Of a stretch of DNA of 22,806 bases, positions 1 through 10,500 are shown in pieces. The first letter of the stretch is position 1. Each line of letters starts with the position of its first letter. Made by a program: the position numbers and the translations under genes. The stretch comes from Crocosphaera chwakensis CCY0110. GTDB taxonomy: Bacteria; Cyanobacteriota; Cyanobacteriia; Cyanobacteriales; Microcystaceae. The DNA is taken from assembly GCF_000169335.1 (NCBI RefSeq), contig NZ_AAXW01000070.1, positions 1 to 22,806 of the forward strand. Direction: 5' to 3'. The notes beneath the pieces are model-generated. The model searched no databases and had not been told where the DNA came from. It was given only the letters and a program-made list of their open reading frames with translations.

Positions 1-2
1 CG

Positions 3-173
3 TTCGGCATTAATCGTGCTGCTGCTGGGCGATTCCTAGAGGTTCATTCTTCTTTAGTTACTCAAGTCAATCAGGTCGGTAAGGTCAAAAATATCCGTTC
101 TCATAACCGTCGAAAAGATCCCACTCCTCTTCAATCTTTTGTTGATACTTTTGTTAAAGACTCTTCTGGTTAA
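3..173 (+). CDS. C-terminal end of an unrecognised protein (5' end outside window)
   Basis: An open frame enters from the window edge and stops at TAA 171-173, giving 56 residues that end in VKDSSG. The piece is basic (several Arg/Lys around KNIRSHNRRK) and has no motif I recognise. It lies 54 bp upstream of the SNF2-family gene on the same strand, so the two may be co-transcribed. In many bacteria a SWIM zinc-finger gene precedes this kind of SNF2 gene, but the visible tail is too short to say whether that holds here. Confidence 0.5.
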   Translation, partial: FGINRAAAGRFLEVHSSLVTQVNQVGKVKNIRSHNRRKDPTPLQSFVDTFVKDSSG

Positions 174-227
174 TTTGATTATTTCTTACTAATTTTTCTT
201 GTTTTTTAGGAGTTTAAAATAGTAGTT

Positions 228-3200
228 ATGTCTCAAAGTTTATCTCAAGAACGTCAACAACTTATTAATCTTTATCATCAAGAAACGGCTTTTCATCAAC
301 CCATTATTCAATTGCTCTCAATTATTTATGAACCCATGACTCGAACCCCTCTCCGAGCCTGTGTTCAAGCAATGGAAATTCAAGATAAAGAAGGAAAATT
401 TTATCATACTAAAACTTTAAAAGCTTCTCTTGATCATTTACTAAAAAATAACTTGCTAATTGAAAATGACGAAAAAAAGCTAGTTGTTAATCCTCTAATT
501 ATCGAAATAGTGACTAGAGAAACTTTAATTGAAAATACTTTTGAACCATTGGCTAGTATTATTGAGCAGAAAATCCCGATTAGACAACGGAGTTGGGGAG
601 AGCCAATTCGACAATTCGATAATGAATTACAACTAATTAGAGAAATCCGTCTTGGTCTTTATCGTCAAGATTTTGACTTCATCTCTGAGCAAATAGAAGC
701 CTATGAATCTCAGTCTTATAATAAAGATATTCATTTAGAAACTATCATTGAATCTATTTTGGATAATCCCTTTGACCCCATCTGGTTCCGTCGTCTCCCT
801 CAACCTCTCTTTGAAAAAACACTGGTTAGTATTCTTTCTAAAAAATTAAGCAGTCTCGATAATAGTGATGATTATTTTGAACTCTTACAAGTCACTTGTA
901 CTGAAGAAGATAATCGCTCTTCTGATGCACTCCAATTACTCTTTATTGAACAACTTATCTTCAGAAATCGTTTAGCTGAAGCTGAAGAATACCTCAATGA
1001 AATTTCTGTTTCTATTGACAACTATTATTTACTTAACTTCTATTTAGGTTTTCTCTCTTTTATTAAAGGTCATTATCAATCTTCCATTAATTACTATACT
1101 CAGTCTCTCAAAGGATTAAAAAAGCTCACTCGCAAACGTAAGATTTTTTTTGAGCCTTTTGCTGGTTTCTTCTTTATTTTAGCTCTAATTAAAGACCAAT
1201 CTAGTGAGTCTCTTCAATTAGCTCAAGACTCTCTTTCTATCATTCTCAGAGATGATAATCTTCTCTTCTTAAAAAAAATTAGTTGTCAATATTTAGAACA
1301 GCTTATTTTACTACTTTCAGGAGATTTATCGGTTAAAAATGATTGGGATAAACATTATTTACCTCCTACTCCTCATCTGTTTTCTTTGTTTCCTTATTTA
1401 TGCTGTTATTGGTTAAATCCTGATGAGGCTAAATCTCGTTTACCTAAATTATTAAATGAACTTTTGACTCAAACTTATCAAGCTGGTTATTACTGGCTGT
1501 GCTTTGAAATTGGACAACTTCTTTTACGTCTTCAACCTCGAAGTCACTGGAAAGATACTATTTATCAATTAACCCCCCTCAACGAGGTAACTCCTTTGGT
1601 TGATCTCCTCGATTTTCAAGAACCTTGGCAACTTAGTTTAAATGCTTTAATTAATTTAAACTCTTCTGAAAAATCGACAACCAATACTTCTTCTAATCAA
1701 AAACGCTTAGCTTGGTTTTTAAGTTTATACAAATCTGATTGGTCTTTAAAACCCAAAGAACAAGTTTTTACTAAAAAAGGGGTCTGGAGTCAAGGTCGTC
1801 CCATTGCTCTCAAGCGATTAGCTCGTAGTCCTGAGTCTTTCAGTTATCTCACTGCTCAGGATTATCAGGCTTGTTCTAAAATTAATACTTATAGCAGAGG
1901 CTTTTATGGTGATGTGGAATATCTCTTAGAAAAAGAAGCCATTATTGACTTAATTGATCATCCTTTCGTTTTTTGGGAGGATTCTCCTCAAACTAAGGTT
2001 GACTTAGTGGCTGCTACTCCTGAATTGTTAGTTAAAAAGAATCGTAAAAAAGAGATTACTTTAAAACTTTCTCCTCCTCTTTATCAAAAACAATCCCCTC
2101 TCGTTTGGCAAGACACTATCAATCTTGTTAAGGTTTTGGTTATTACTTCTGATTACGAACAAATTGCTGCTATTTTAGGTAAACGTAATCAATTAAGAGT
2201 TCCTCCCTCGGCCGAAGAACAGGTTTTGGCTGCTATTAATACTATCTCTAGTTTATGCACGGTTCATTCTGATATTGAAGGGGATATTGCTGATGCGATT
2301 GAAGTGGAAGCTCACCCTCTTCCTCATCTTCAATTATTACCAAATGATGAGGGATTAAGTGCTAGAGTGGTTGTCTGCCCTTTTGAGAAAGGTCATTCTT
2401 TTTATCATCCTGGTACCGGTGGTGCAACTGTTATTACTGAGATTGATGGTCAACGTTATCAGACGACTCGTGATCTCGAAAAAGAAAAGGATTTATTTAA
2501 CGCTCTCATTGCTGATTGTTCCCTTCTTTCTTCTGGTGATCCCACTACGGGAAGATGGGATTTTGATGATCCTGAACTTTGTTTAGAATTACTTCTACAA
2601 TTACAGGATTTAGAAGGTCGAGTTATTGTTGAATGGCCTGAAGGGGAGAGTCTTAAGGTGACTCAACCGGCTGGTTTTTCTCATCTTCACCTTAATGTTA
2701 ATTCTCAACAAGATTGGTTTGAGGTGTCTGGTCAATTACAGTTAGATGAATCAAAAGTTTTTGATTTACAACAATTACTGACCTTATTAGAACAGAGTCC
2801 GGGTCGTTTTCTTCCTTTGGGTCAGGGACAATTTTTGGCTTTAACTGATACTTTTCGTCAACGTCTTGAAGAATTTCGTCTTTTTTCTCAACCCCATAAA
2901 CAGGCTCGTCAGCTTCATCCCTTGTCTACCTTAGCTTTGCAAGATTTTTTCTCTGAGGTTGAGGATTTAACGGTTGACCAACAATGGCACGAACATTGTC
3001 AGAAAATTCAAGCCATGCACGAATTTACTCCTCAATTACCTAGCACGTTTCAGGGGGAGTTACGAGACTATCAATTGGAGGGTTTTCATTGGTTAGCTCG
3101 TCTCTCTCATTGGGACGTAGGAGCTTGTTTAGCTGATGATATGGGCTTGGGTAAAACGATTCAGGCTTTGGCTGCCATTCTCACCCGTGCTACTGCTGGC

Positions 3201-4430
3201 CCGACTTTAATTGTTGCTCCCACTTCTGTTTGTTTCAATTGGATTGATGAATGTTTTAAGTTTGCACCGACCCTTAATCCTATCTTATTTGGCAGTGGTA
3301 ATCGTCAAGAAATTTTAGATAATTTACAACCTTTCGATTTATTAATTTGCAGTTATGGGTTATTACAACAGGAATCGGTGGCTGCTATGTTGGCTGAGGT
3401 TTCTTGGCAAACTATTGTTTTAGATGAGGCTCAATTTATTAAAAATATGACCACTAAACGCTCTCAGGCTGCTATGAAGTTACAGGGTCAGTTTAAGTTG
3501 ATTACCACTGGCACTCCTCTGGAAAATCATTTAGGCGAGTTATGGAATTTATTCCGCTTTATTAATCCTGGTTTGTTGGGGTCAAAGAAACAATTTAATG
3601 ACCGTTTTATTGCTCCTATCGAATCAGATTCACATAAAATTCTTCATCAACAATTGAAACGGTTGATTCAACCTTTTATTTTACGTCGTACTAAAACTCA
3701 GGTTTTATCTGAATTACCTCCTCGCACTGAGATGCTGTTATCCGTTGAATTGAGTAACGAAGAAATGGCTCTCTATGAGGCTTTACGTCGTGATTCCCTA
3801 GAAAAATTGAGCGAGAGTGATGACAGTGGCGGACAAAAACATTTACAGGTTTTGGCTGCTTTGATGAAGTTACGCCGTTGTTGTTGTCATCCGAGTTTAG
3901 TTCTTGATGATGCTTCTTTAAAGGGTTCTAAGTTACAGTTATTTCAAGAAATCCTTGAGGAGTTACTTGATAACCGTCATAAGGCTTTGGTTTTTAGTCA
4001 ATTTGTTGACCATCTACAAATTATTAAATCTCATCTTGATCGACAAAAGATTAGTTATCAATATCTCGATGGTAGCACTCCTAAAAAAGAGCGACAACGA
4101 CGGGTTAAGGCTTTTCAGTCTGGTGAAGGGGATGTCTTTCTTATCAGTTTAAAGGCAGGGGGAACCGGTTTAAATTTGACGGCTGCCGATTATGTCATTC
4201 ATCTCGATCCTTGGTGGAATCCTGCTGTTGAAGATCAGGCTACCGATCGCGCCTACCGCATCGGCCAACAACGTCCTGTTACTGTCTATCGTTTGGTTGC
4301 TAAAGACACTATCGAGGAAAAAATTGTTCAACTTCATCATCGTAAACGGGATTTAGCTGATTCTCTTCTTTCTGGTACTGATGTTTCTGCTAAACTTTCC
4401 ACTTCTGAATTATTGGATTTGATGAAATAA
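228..4430 (+). CDS. SNF2-family DEAD/DEAH-box ATPase (bacterial SNF2/Rad54-like), 1400 aa
   Basis: A double-stranded DNA translocase of the bacterial SNF2 class, probably cytoplasmic and acting on DNA-protein complexes; the precise role is unknown. The C-terminal half has the full set of helicase motifs: Walker A LADDMGLGKT at about 968-977, DEAQ at 1066-1069, TGTPLENH near 1094, and the C-lobe signature DPWWNPAVEDQATDRAYR near 1326-1343 followed by IGQ. Residues about 600-920 look like the SNF2-associated region of bacterial members. The first 550 residues are unusual: a short winged-helix-like start followed by helical, TPR-like segments around 240-350. Start ATG 228 is preceded by AGGAG at 208-212; the spacing is long (15 nt) but no closer site is evident. 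The gene lies outside the plasmid-like unit and is probably resident DNA. The family call is firm, the substrate is not. Confidence 0.93.
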   Translation: MSQSLSQERQQLINLYHQETAFHQPIIQLLSIIYEPMTRTPLRACVQAMEIQDKEGKFYHTKTLKASLDHLLKNNLLIENDEKKLVVNPLIIEIVTRETLIENTFEPLASIIEQKIPIRQRSWGEPIRQFDNELQLIREIRLGLYRQDFDFISEQIEAYESQSYNKDIHLETIIESILDNPFDPIWFRRLPQPLFEKTLVSILSKKLSSLDNSDDYFELLQVTCTEEDNRSSDALQLLFIEQLIFRNRLAEAEEYLNEISVSIDNYYLLNFYLGFLSFIKGHYQSSINYYTQSLKGLKKLTRKRKIFFEPFAGFFFILALIKDQSSESLQLAQDSLSIILRDDNLLFLKKISCQYLEQLILLLSGDLSVKNDWDKHYLPPTPHLFSLFPYLCCYWLNPDEAKSRLPKLLNELLTQTYQAGYYWLCFEIGQLLLRLQPRSHWKDTIYQLTPLNEVTPLVDLLDFQEPWQLSLNALINLNSSEKSTTNTSSNQKRLAWFLSLYKSDWSLKPKEQVFTKKGVWSQGRPIALKRLARSPESFSYLTAQDYQACSKINTYSRGFYGDVEYLLEKEAIIDLIDHPFVFWEDSPQTKVDLVAATPELLVKKNRKKEITLKLSPPLYQKQSPLVWQDTINLVKVLVITSDYEQIAAILGKRNQLRVPPSAEEQVLAAINTISSLCTVHSDIEGDIADAIEVEAHPLPHLQLLPNDEGLSARVVVCPFEKGHSFYHPGTGGATVITEIDGQRYQTTRDLEKEKDLFNALIADCSLLSSGDPTTGRWDFDDPELCLELLLQLQDLEGRVIVEWPEGESLKVTQPAGFSHLHLNVNSQQDWFEVSGQLQLDESKVFDLQQLLTLLEQSPGRFLPLGQGQFLALTDTFRQRLEEFRLFSQPHKQARQLHPLSTLALQDFFSEVEDLTVDQQWHEHCQKIQAMHEFTPQLPSTFQGELRDYQLEGFHWLARLSHWDVGACLADDMGLGKTIQALAAILTRATAGPTLIVAPTSVCFNWIDECFKFAPTLNPILFGSGNRQEILDNLQPFDLLICSYGLLQQESVAAMLAEVSWQTIVLDEAQFIKNMTTKRSQAAMKLQGQFKLITTGTPLENHLGELWNLFRFINPGLLGSKKQFNDRFIAPIESDSHKILHQQLKRLIQPFILRRTKTQVLSELPPRTEMLLSVELSNEEMALYEALRRDSLEKLSESDDSGGQKHLQVLAALMKLRRCCCHPSLVLDDASLKGSKLQLFQEILEELLDNRHKALVFSQFVDHLQIIKSHLDRQKISYQYLDGSTPKKERQRRVKAFQSGEGDVFLISLKAGGTGLNLTAADYVIHLDPWWNPAVEDQATDRAYRIGQQRPVTVYRLVAKDTIEEKIVQLHHRKRDLADSLLSGTDVSAKLSTSELLDLMK

Positions 4431-4637
4431 CTCTTATTGCTTTCGTTTATACGCTCCTCAATAAACATATAAAGTCAAAAAGCCCCTTACCAGCCAAGTA
4501 CGCTTTACCTCTAGCTAACTTCTTCAGTTACTTTTTGTATCTTTTGAGATTCTTCTGCCGAATTCTCCCTCTATTGTACTTTAGTCTCATTTTTCTTCAT
4601 ATTGCTTTTTCTTACTCCTACTCATTAATCTCTTACT

Positions 4638-4686
4638 TATACCTGTATAATCCTACTCATACTTGTATAATACTTATACTCGTATA
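4638..4686. repeat. Three tandem TATAC-NN-GTATA palindromes at the 3' end of the IS4 transposase gene
   Basis: Near-identical imperfect palindromes lie at 4638-4649 (TATACCTGTATA), 4658-4669 (CATACTTGTATA) and 4675-4686 (TATACTCGTATA), spaced 20 and 17 bp start to start. The third overlaps the transposase stop codon (minus strand, 4674-4676). They could be part of the insertion-sequence end, binding sites for a repressor, or a short expanded repeat. The 243-bp gap 4431-4673 otherwise shows nothing I can name. Confidence 0.6.
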
Positions 4687-6056
4687 AAATCTTGCATTTC
4701 TTTAATTATTATCCACATTTTCAGATAGTCACTCAATCTTTGCCATCCTTTCCATAAGGTCTGCACTCCTGGCTCTCCATCCCCTTTTCTGCACATAAAT
4801 CCTCCTAATCTTCCTATCCACCTCACACATTCATATATTGTCGGTATTTCTGACGGTAACTCTTTTTTTTTAGTTATTACACAGTATAACACCTGCCATT
4901 CTTCCTCTTCCAAAGCAATGTCGGCTGGTTCATCTGGCATTTCTACTGCACAATATTTGAGCCACAATATTCTTGAGGCAATGATGCTGTAGGTGGCTAA
5001 TGCTTTTTCGAGTCGCTCCCCTTTGTCTAACATCAGCTTCTCAATGCCACAACCTGTTTTCAATACATAGTGAAATCTCTCAATTAACCAACGATATGTA
5101 TAATATTTTAGGACTTTTTGGGCATCTGCTAAGTTATTCACAGCTAAAGTTGTTAATAGTACCCACTTTACTGCTTTTTCTCCTTTAGGAGCTTGAATCT
5201 CTTCGGCTACGATCGCATTTATCTTCATGGACTGCATTTGCTGATACTCTGGTTTATTGAGAGGTGGTTGGATCTCCACTGATGTCCATTTCACTTGTAA
5301 TCTTGCTATTCTCGGTTTTCTTCGCGGTGTTCGCCTCAATTTAATGGCTATTTCTGCCATTGATTCCAATTTCTCTAACTTAGAGAATAATTTATCTATT
5401 TCCTCTTCTGTTTTAACTCTCCTATTCTGTGCTGCTCTGATTAATAAGTGTGCGCCTTCTCTTAACGGTTCGGCCAACAACTCAAAAATGTCTCCTTCGC
5501 GATCACACACCGTTATTAATTCTATATCTTCTGGTATTGCCTCCTGTACCTCTCTTAATGACTCGATCCATCTAAAACTTTCTTTCTCTTCTATTTTCCG
5601 CTTTCTTTCTACATATCCTTTGCCTTTCCTTACTTTAGCTCTTGCCCATACTTTTTGCTTCAATAAGCCGTATGGAATTCCTTCTCCACTGACAGCCAGG
5701 ACATTATGGACTTTTAATCCTTCTGCACCTTGTTTACTGATACTCCCTAATCCTCTTCTGCCTTTTTTTGGAGGAAATTCTAGCTCTGTTGTGTCTTGCA
5801 CCGCTAACACCACTTTTTCTCCTGCGATCTTCTCTATTGTCGCTTTTTTATGCGCTTCTATTATTTTTTCTGCTTTCACATGACGATTTTCCCAAAACTC
5901 GTACGTGGCCTGTACATCTGATGGCTTCTCGATCGCCTGTGGAACTGTTTCGTGAGGATGTTCGGATAACTCGGAGAGCATTTTTTCAAGTCTGGTATTT
6001 AACCGTTTATCTCCTAAATCTAGAAATTTCAGTTCTTCTTCTACCCATGCTTTCAT
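4674..6056 (-). CDS. IS4-family (Tn5/IS50-like) transposase, 460 aa, apparently intact
   Basis: DDE transposase that cuts and joins insertion-sequence ends. The N-terminal 60 residues match the Tn5-type DNA-binding domain (LGDKRLNTRLEKML region). Catalytic residues are visible: D88 in QDTTELEF, D185 in VCDREGDIFEL, and E326 within the IS4 signature Y-(2)-R-(3)-E-(6)-K formed by Y319, R322, E326 and K333. The C-terminal part, including LGGFMCRKGDGEPGVQTLWK, resembles the Tn5 dimerisation domain. ATG 6056 has a strong ribosome site (AAGGAGG) about 8 nt upstream. Length fits a full-length IS50-type enzyme. I could not define convincing terminal inverted repeats on either side, so the element borders are open. 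Confidence 0.92.
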   Translation of the reverse strand: MKAWVEEELKFLDLGDKRLNTRLEKMLSELSEHPHETVPQAIEKPSDVQATYEFWENRHVKAEKIIEAHKKATIEKIAGEKVVLAVQDTTELEFPPKKGRRGLGSISKQGAEGLKVHNVLAVSGEGIPYGLLKQKVWARAKVRKGKGYVERKRKIEEKESFRWIESLREVQEAIPEDIELITVCDREGDIFELLAEPLREGAHLLIRAAQNRRVKTEEEIDKLFSKLEKLESMAEIAIKLRRTPRRKPRIARLQVKWTSVEIQPPLNKPEYQQMQSMKINAIVAEEIQAPKGEKAVKWVLLTTLAVNNLADAQKVLKYYTYRWLIERFHYVLKTGCGIEKLMLDKGERLEKALATYSIIASRILWLKYCAVEMPDEPADIALEEEEWQVLYCVITKKKELPSEIPTIYECVRWIGRLGGFMCRKGDGEPGVQTLWKGWQRLSDYLKMWIIIKEMQDFIRV

Positions 6057-6449
6057 TGACTTATCCTCCTTCCGTTATTCTCTTGAATATGATTTGAGCA
6101 ATTGTTGACTTTTGAACCTTTTTTCCTTATTCTTAATGAGTAAATACTCTAACTTTTCTAAACTTTTATGTCCCTAATTTTTTAACTAAATTTATTTGTA
6201 ATCCAGACAATATAAGGATTAAAGGCTTTTTACTTACTTTTATTTTATCCTAATTTTTGTCTTAATTTTTATTTATTTATCTTCATCTATTTTAATTGAT
6301 TTTTTACTTTTCTTTTAATTACTTTACTTATTTTAAAAACATATAGCCTCTTTTTTTATTCTGTTTTTCTTCATAATTACTGTAATTGCTCATGATTACT
6401 ATCTTTCAGCCTTTTTTCTTTTGTTAACTTATGTGTGCCGAAGGGATAG
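6057..6449. other. 393-bp AT-rich spacer without a gene
   Basis: This interval between the IS4 transposase start and the left direct repeat is very T-rich on the plus strand. It holds the odd-centred palindrome AATTACTGTAATT at 6375-6387 and, at its right edge, CGAAGGGATAG, which resembles small dispersed cyanobacterial repeats. The right end of the IS must lie here, but I see no clear inverted-repeat partner near 4431-4673. The insertion junction of the 14.7-kb unit is at 6449/6450. Confidence 0.5.
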
Positions 6450-6700
6450 CCTTATCCAAGAATTTATCAATATTTTAGAAAATAGGAATCAAAATCAATC
6501 AATTGTTGGTCGCTCACCAATAGAACCAATAGAAATGAAACTATTTTGGGATGATCTGCCAAATCTAGAAGATTGCTACAAATATCAAAGAGAGCTTATT
6601 AGTTCAGAGAAAAGTACAATTGTTTTTCAATTTATAAGAGGTCAAGAAGAAGTTACAGCCGAGTTGGTAGCAGAAAATACCGATGTAAATTTAAACGATG
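6450..6700 (+). repeat. Left copy of 251-bp direct repeat
   Basis: Aligns base for base with 21166-21416 at an offset of 14,716 bp. Differences are only at 6460 (G versus A), 6561 (A versus G) and 6575 (G versus A). Similarity stops abruptly at 6449 and 6701. The repeat is internal to a small coding sequence, so it is not an IS or an RNA gene. Confidence 0.95.
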
Positions 6701-6798
6701 TCAAAGAACTTCTAATGTATTTTGCTCGCATAGGCTTTCTTGATAAGTTAAGTTCTGGAGCTTACAAAGTTAATAAGCACAACTTGATACTAGAATAG
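6450..6798 (+). pseudogene. 5'-truncated copy of a small winged-helix-like hypothetical gene
   Basis: From LIQEFINIL onward this frame matches the right-hand copy, then continues past the repeat into a natural C-terminus (VKELLMYFARIGFLDKLSSG and a short tail) with a TAG stop at 6796-6798. Its own start is lost: upstream of 6450 the sequence is unrelated, and the frame can only be opened with a TTG at 6421. The C-terminal part reads like a small winged helix (AELVAENTDVNLNDVKELL then a hydrophobic helix). The complete gene, rebuilt with the 5' part from 21110-21416, would encode about 117-126 residues. Function unknown; a DNA-binding role is only inferred. Confidence 0.75.
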
Positions 6799-6858
6799 GT
6801 GTTATCATAATTTATCTGGTAAATTGGCTCCTTCTATCACTAATGTCTTGACCTTTGA

Positions 6859-7485
6859 TTAAAGATAAGTTTCTAGCAAACACTCAATTTCATCAATCTC
6901 ATAATCCAAATGAACAGAAATATTCTCATTTAGAGAATCTTCTTCCATTATGCACACATTTGAACCAAGAAATGGCAAAACTTTTTCTCCCATACTTGTC
7001 ACATAGCTTGCTGAAAAATTTGGAGTGGCTAGAAAAACAATGGCTTTACTCATATCTTTTGTAATTGTTGATAAGCCTTCTTCAAAAGCTTGAACCATCT
7101 TGTCTTTAAATTCAATTGTTGCTAAATATTTTTCACTCTCAAACAGAGTCGCTTTATAGATAGGGTCTTTCCTTTTTGAGAACATTTCCACTTTCGTTGT
7201 TAACGAACCAAATTCATTATATTTATTTCTTTGCCACACCGTTCCATTGGAATCTTCATCATTCATGAGCATAAATATACAAGGTTTATTCTCATCTAGA
7301 TTTTGCTGATAATAAGCTCCAAAATCTGGTATTAATTTTTTAGGTTTATATTCAGGACTAGGATTCGATTCTTTAATCAGTCTCGACTTTTTCTCCCCTT
7401 TTAATAAAGCCAACGTAGTTTCAGAGGATAGCGAAGTGAGAGATTTTTTCTTTTTTCTCTTATGTTTTCTATCAGATTTTTTCAT
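6859..7485 (-). CDS. Hypothetical protein, 208 aa, lysine-rich N-terminus
   Basis: No family recognised. The first 15 residues are almost all Lys/Arg/His (KKSDRKHKRKKKK), suggesting a nucleic-acid-binding or disordered tail. The rest looks globular with alternating hydrophobic segments (AIVFLATPNFSASYV, LPFLGSNVCIM) and an acidic C-terminus (DYEIDEIECLLE). No signal peptide or membrane helix. Start ATG 7485 has GAGGA about 7 nt upstream. It lies downstream of the replication gene on the same strand, 71 bp after its stop, so it may be read on the same transcript. It converges on the truncated gene ending at 6798. Confidence 0.7.
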   Translation of the reverse strand: MKKSDRKHKRKKKKSLTSLSSETTLALLKGEKKSRLIKESNPSPEYKPKKLIPDFGAYYQQNLDENKPCIFMLMNDEDSNGTVWQRNKYNEFGSLTTKVEMFSKRKDPIYKATLFESEKYLATIEFKDKMVQAFEEGLSTITKDMSKAIVFLATPNFSASYVTSMGEKVLPFLGSNVCIMEEDSLNENISVHLDYEIDEIECLLETYL

Positions 7486-7543
7486 TCTTTTTCCTCTTTT
7501 TCTAGGTCTATTATAGTAGGTAAACTGCCTATATAACCGATGA

Positions 7544-7555
7544 TTTTAGCTAAAA
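7544..7555. repeat. Perfect palindrome TTTTAGCTAAAA just after the rep stop codon
   Basis: A 12-bp perfect palindrome immediately 3' of the replication-gene stop (7557-7559 on the minus strand). The core TTTAGCTAAA recurs at 21085-21094, after the DNA-binding gene ending at 21054. It could be a weak terminator stem or a protein-binding site. Confidence 0.4.
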
Positions 7556-7556
7556 A

Positions 7557-10500
7557 TTAAACAGAAGTTAAATAATCAACTCGTAACGATCTCCTAACTC
7601 CATTAATCTCTAAAATGGCATAACGGTTAATCCCCTCCCTAAGCTCCTTAATTAACGCTTTAGCACCGATTAGAGACTTATCCAACAAGTCCCCCTGAAT
7701 CTTCACCCATTGGCCTATCTTAAACGGCCAGTTAACCGGCGGACTGGCTTTTTGTAGTATCGATTCCTGATCCAGATGTGGCTGATTTTCTTTAACAGTT
7801 ATTGGCACATCTGGATCATTACTTCTCTTCTCCTGGTCTGCATTACAGCCATTTTTAGACTCATGAGTTTGATGGGTACTTTTTTCTGATGATTTCGTAC
7901 TACAAGATTCCTGTTGTAGTATGTTTTCGTTGTCCCATCTCAGGGTTTGGAGATGTTCGGGTGAGTAATCCCGTTCTATTCTGGCCTCAATTATTTCGGT
8001 TAGTTTGCTGATGACCCCATGAACAAAGTGATCGTGTCTGTCGGGTTCGATGACTTCAAATATGTTGATTTTAATGGGGATGACCTTATATACCCTTGTT
8101 CTTTGTTCATCTGACAAACGGCGATCGCTTAAATCATATCCAATCTGATTAAGCAACCACCGCACAAACTTGATGGGGTCTTTTGAGGGTCGTCTTCCTA
8201 AACCCTGCCAGATTTTTTTTAGGTTGGCTCGTTTAATTAATTCTTGGACCGGTTCACTATCGGCTGTAAATTCCCCTGCTACTTCGATAAAGTAAAGAAG
8301 TCTTAAATCAAACAACGCTTTTAGAAATAGATAACGGGGCTTAATTTTCCAAGGACAAAGCTTTCCTATTCTAGCTTTATTTAATAGGTTATGATAAAAT
8401 TTTTTAACCTTTACTAAGGCTGGTGAGTTTTCTTGGTCAAATTTCTCAAGATAGATTCTATTTTCTATCTGAGTTATTAGATTGGGATATTTATATTTAA
8501 CCAGGTAAATTAACTCAGGACTCCAAAAAGCAGAGTCTTGAATATTAGGTAAAAGTTTGATGAGTTTAGCTTTCATTAACGCACATCTATCTTCCCAATG
8601 AGCGTCTTGGCTTAACATCATCCAAGGTTTATCTAGGTACTTATCAGAAGACTCAAAGATATCTGTTGAGTTCTGAAACCTAGTTTTTATCTTCTCTTTT
8701 GAAACCTCTTTATTAACCGTTTTAAATGGGTCTTGATATTCGGGTGTATAACGATTACAAATATCATATCCTTGTTGTTCTAATAACCAATAAACACACT
8801 GTCTAAGGTTAGCTTTTTCATAATTTATCATTGCTTCTAATCGTTGGGCTAGTTTACTCTCAGGAGTATCTAAGTCTTCTTTAACTTTGGTTAATAACTC
8901 ACTGATTAGTTCTTCTTTGTTATCCTCACCAACCATTGCTAAATGGAGATCACGGGTTAACCGTTGGTTAAAATGATATTGTAGCTTTTCTAAGAAAGGC
9001 GATTTAATACTATTCCCATCATCTACCTTGGTAAAGGGATTTACCCATAAATAACGGGTCACTTGACTATCTCTAATTCTCCCTATTATCTGAGTAATTG
9101 AATCTGCATCTAATGCCCCATAAAATAAACCAAAGAAGTGACTAAAATAGTTACTAATCTTAATATCTAAGCCACTCTCACAGGAAGGAGAAAATAACAA
9201 TCTATCTATTTTATTCTCCCTTAAATACTTATCAGGGTCTTTTAAGAATTCTTTAACTTCTGGTTGATTGATTGTTTTTGAGTCAATTCTTAATACTTTG
9301 TAACCTAACTTATCTAAAATTCTATGTAATGATTCTAGTAAGGTTTGATTGTCAGAGGCGATCGCTCCTGTCATATCGCTAATAGTTATTAAGTCATATA
9401 ACCAAGGGGCATGATCCCGTTTTCTTAGTTTTGTTTTCTTGATGGTTCCTTCTAATAAAACTAAGTTAGCTTTATTACCTTTATAGGTATTTTCTACTTT
9501 TTCTATCTTTTTGGTGGGGTCACAAGCTTGAATAAAGTCACAGTACATATCTGATAGATTACCATCAAAACAGATAATTCTATCAGCTTTTTTAATGGCT
9601 TCTTTGACTAATTCTATGGCTTGTTCCCGACTATTAATAGTTCGGGAAAATAACAGATGTTTTAAGACTGAGATGATTTCGTCTAGTAGTAAGACTTTCT
9701 CATCGAAGTCATTGGCATTAAAGCGATAATGTGAGTTAATACAAGCTGTGACTTTTCCTTGAGGATTCCTAATATAAAGACTACTTTCTTGTTCATGAAT
9801 ATGGGTGAATTCTATGTTTTTACCTGTTTCTTTCTTAGCCTTAGAGGTTTTCTCACAAAACTGGTAAAGTAAGGAATTTCTATATCCTAAGCTTACCGCA
9901 CCATAGTTCTCTAATCCGTTTTTAAACCACTCAATTGTATTGGTTGTTTTACCCGTTCCTAACCCTGATTTACCGCATAAGATAGAGTTCTTATCGGGTA
10001 CACTTAAGTCTAAATACTCCTGCTCTACTGTTTTTGTTGGGGTAAACTGTTTACAACTTTTCCAGGCTTTAAAGGCTTTTTGATGGTAAATTAATTGGTC
10101 TGATTTTTCCTTGAACTCATCAATAGAAATTAAGCTTATCTTAAGGTTTTTGACATCAATTTCATCAATGTCTAAGCCAGTTTCTTTATTGGCTAACTGT
10201 CCCCAATCCGCTACTTGTAAATCAGGCAAGATTTTTCCTAATTTGCTGTATGCGATCGCTACATTTCCATTGATGATAGAACCTGCATCGGCATACAAAA
10301 TAAATTCAACCTCATCCCATCCGTATCGCTCTTTGATTGAGGCGATCGCACCTTCTATGGCCTCACTACTACTACCAAAGTTCCCCCCACTGGCCCCAAT
10401 AACAGGAATCCCCACCTTAGATGATGCTAGAAGGGGTTTATATTCTAATCCTTCAGTAAACCCTATTATTTGCTTTTCAGGGGCTTTATGGGGCAAATAA

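Noticed and set aside
5257..5883. Plus-strand 208-codon frame opposite the IS4 transposase
   Set aside because: Antisense shadow of a gene with clear DDE motifs.
4431..6130. Terminal inverted repeats for the IS4 element
   Set aside because: Only a weak AAAGTCAA match near 4475 and 6110 was seen; not good enough to set borders.
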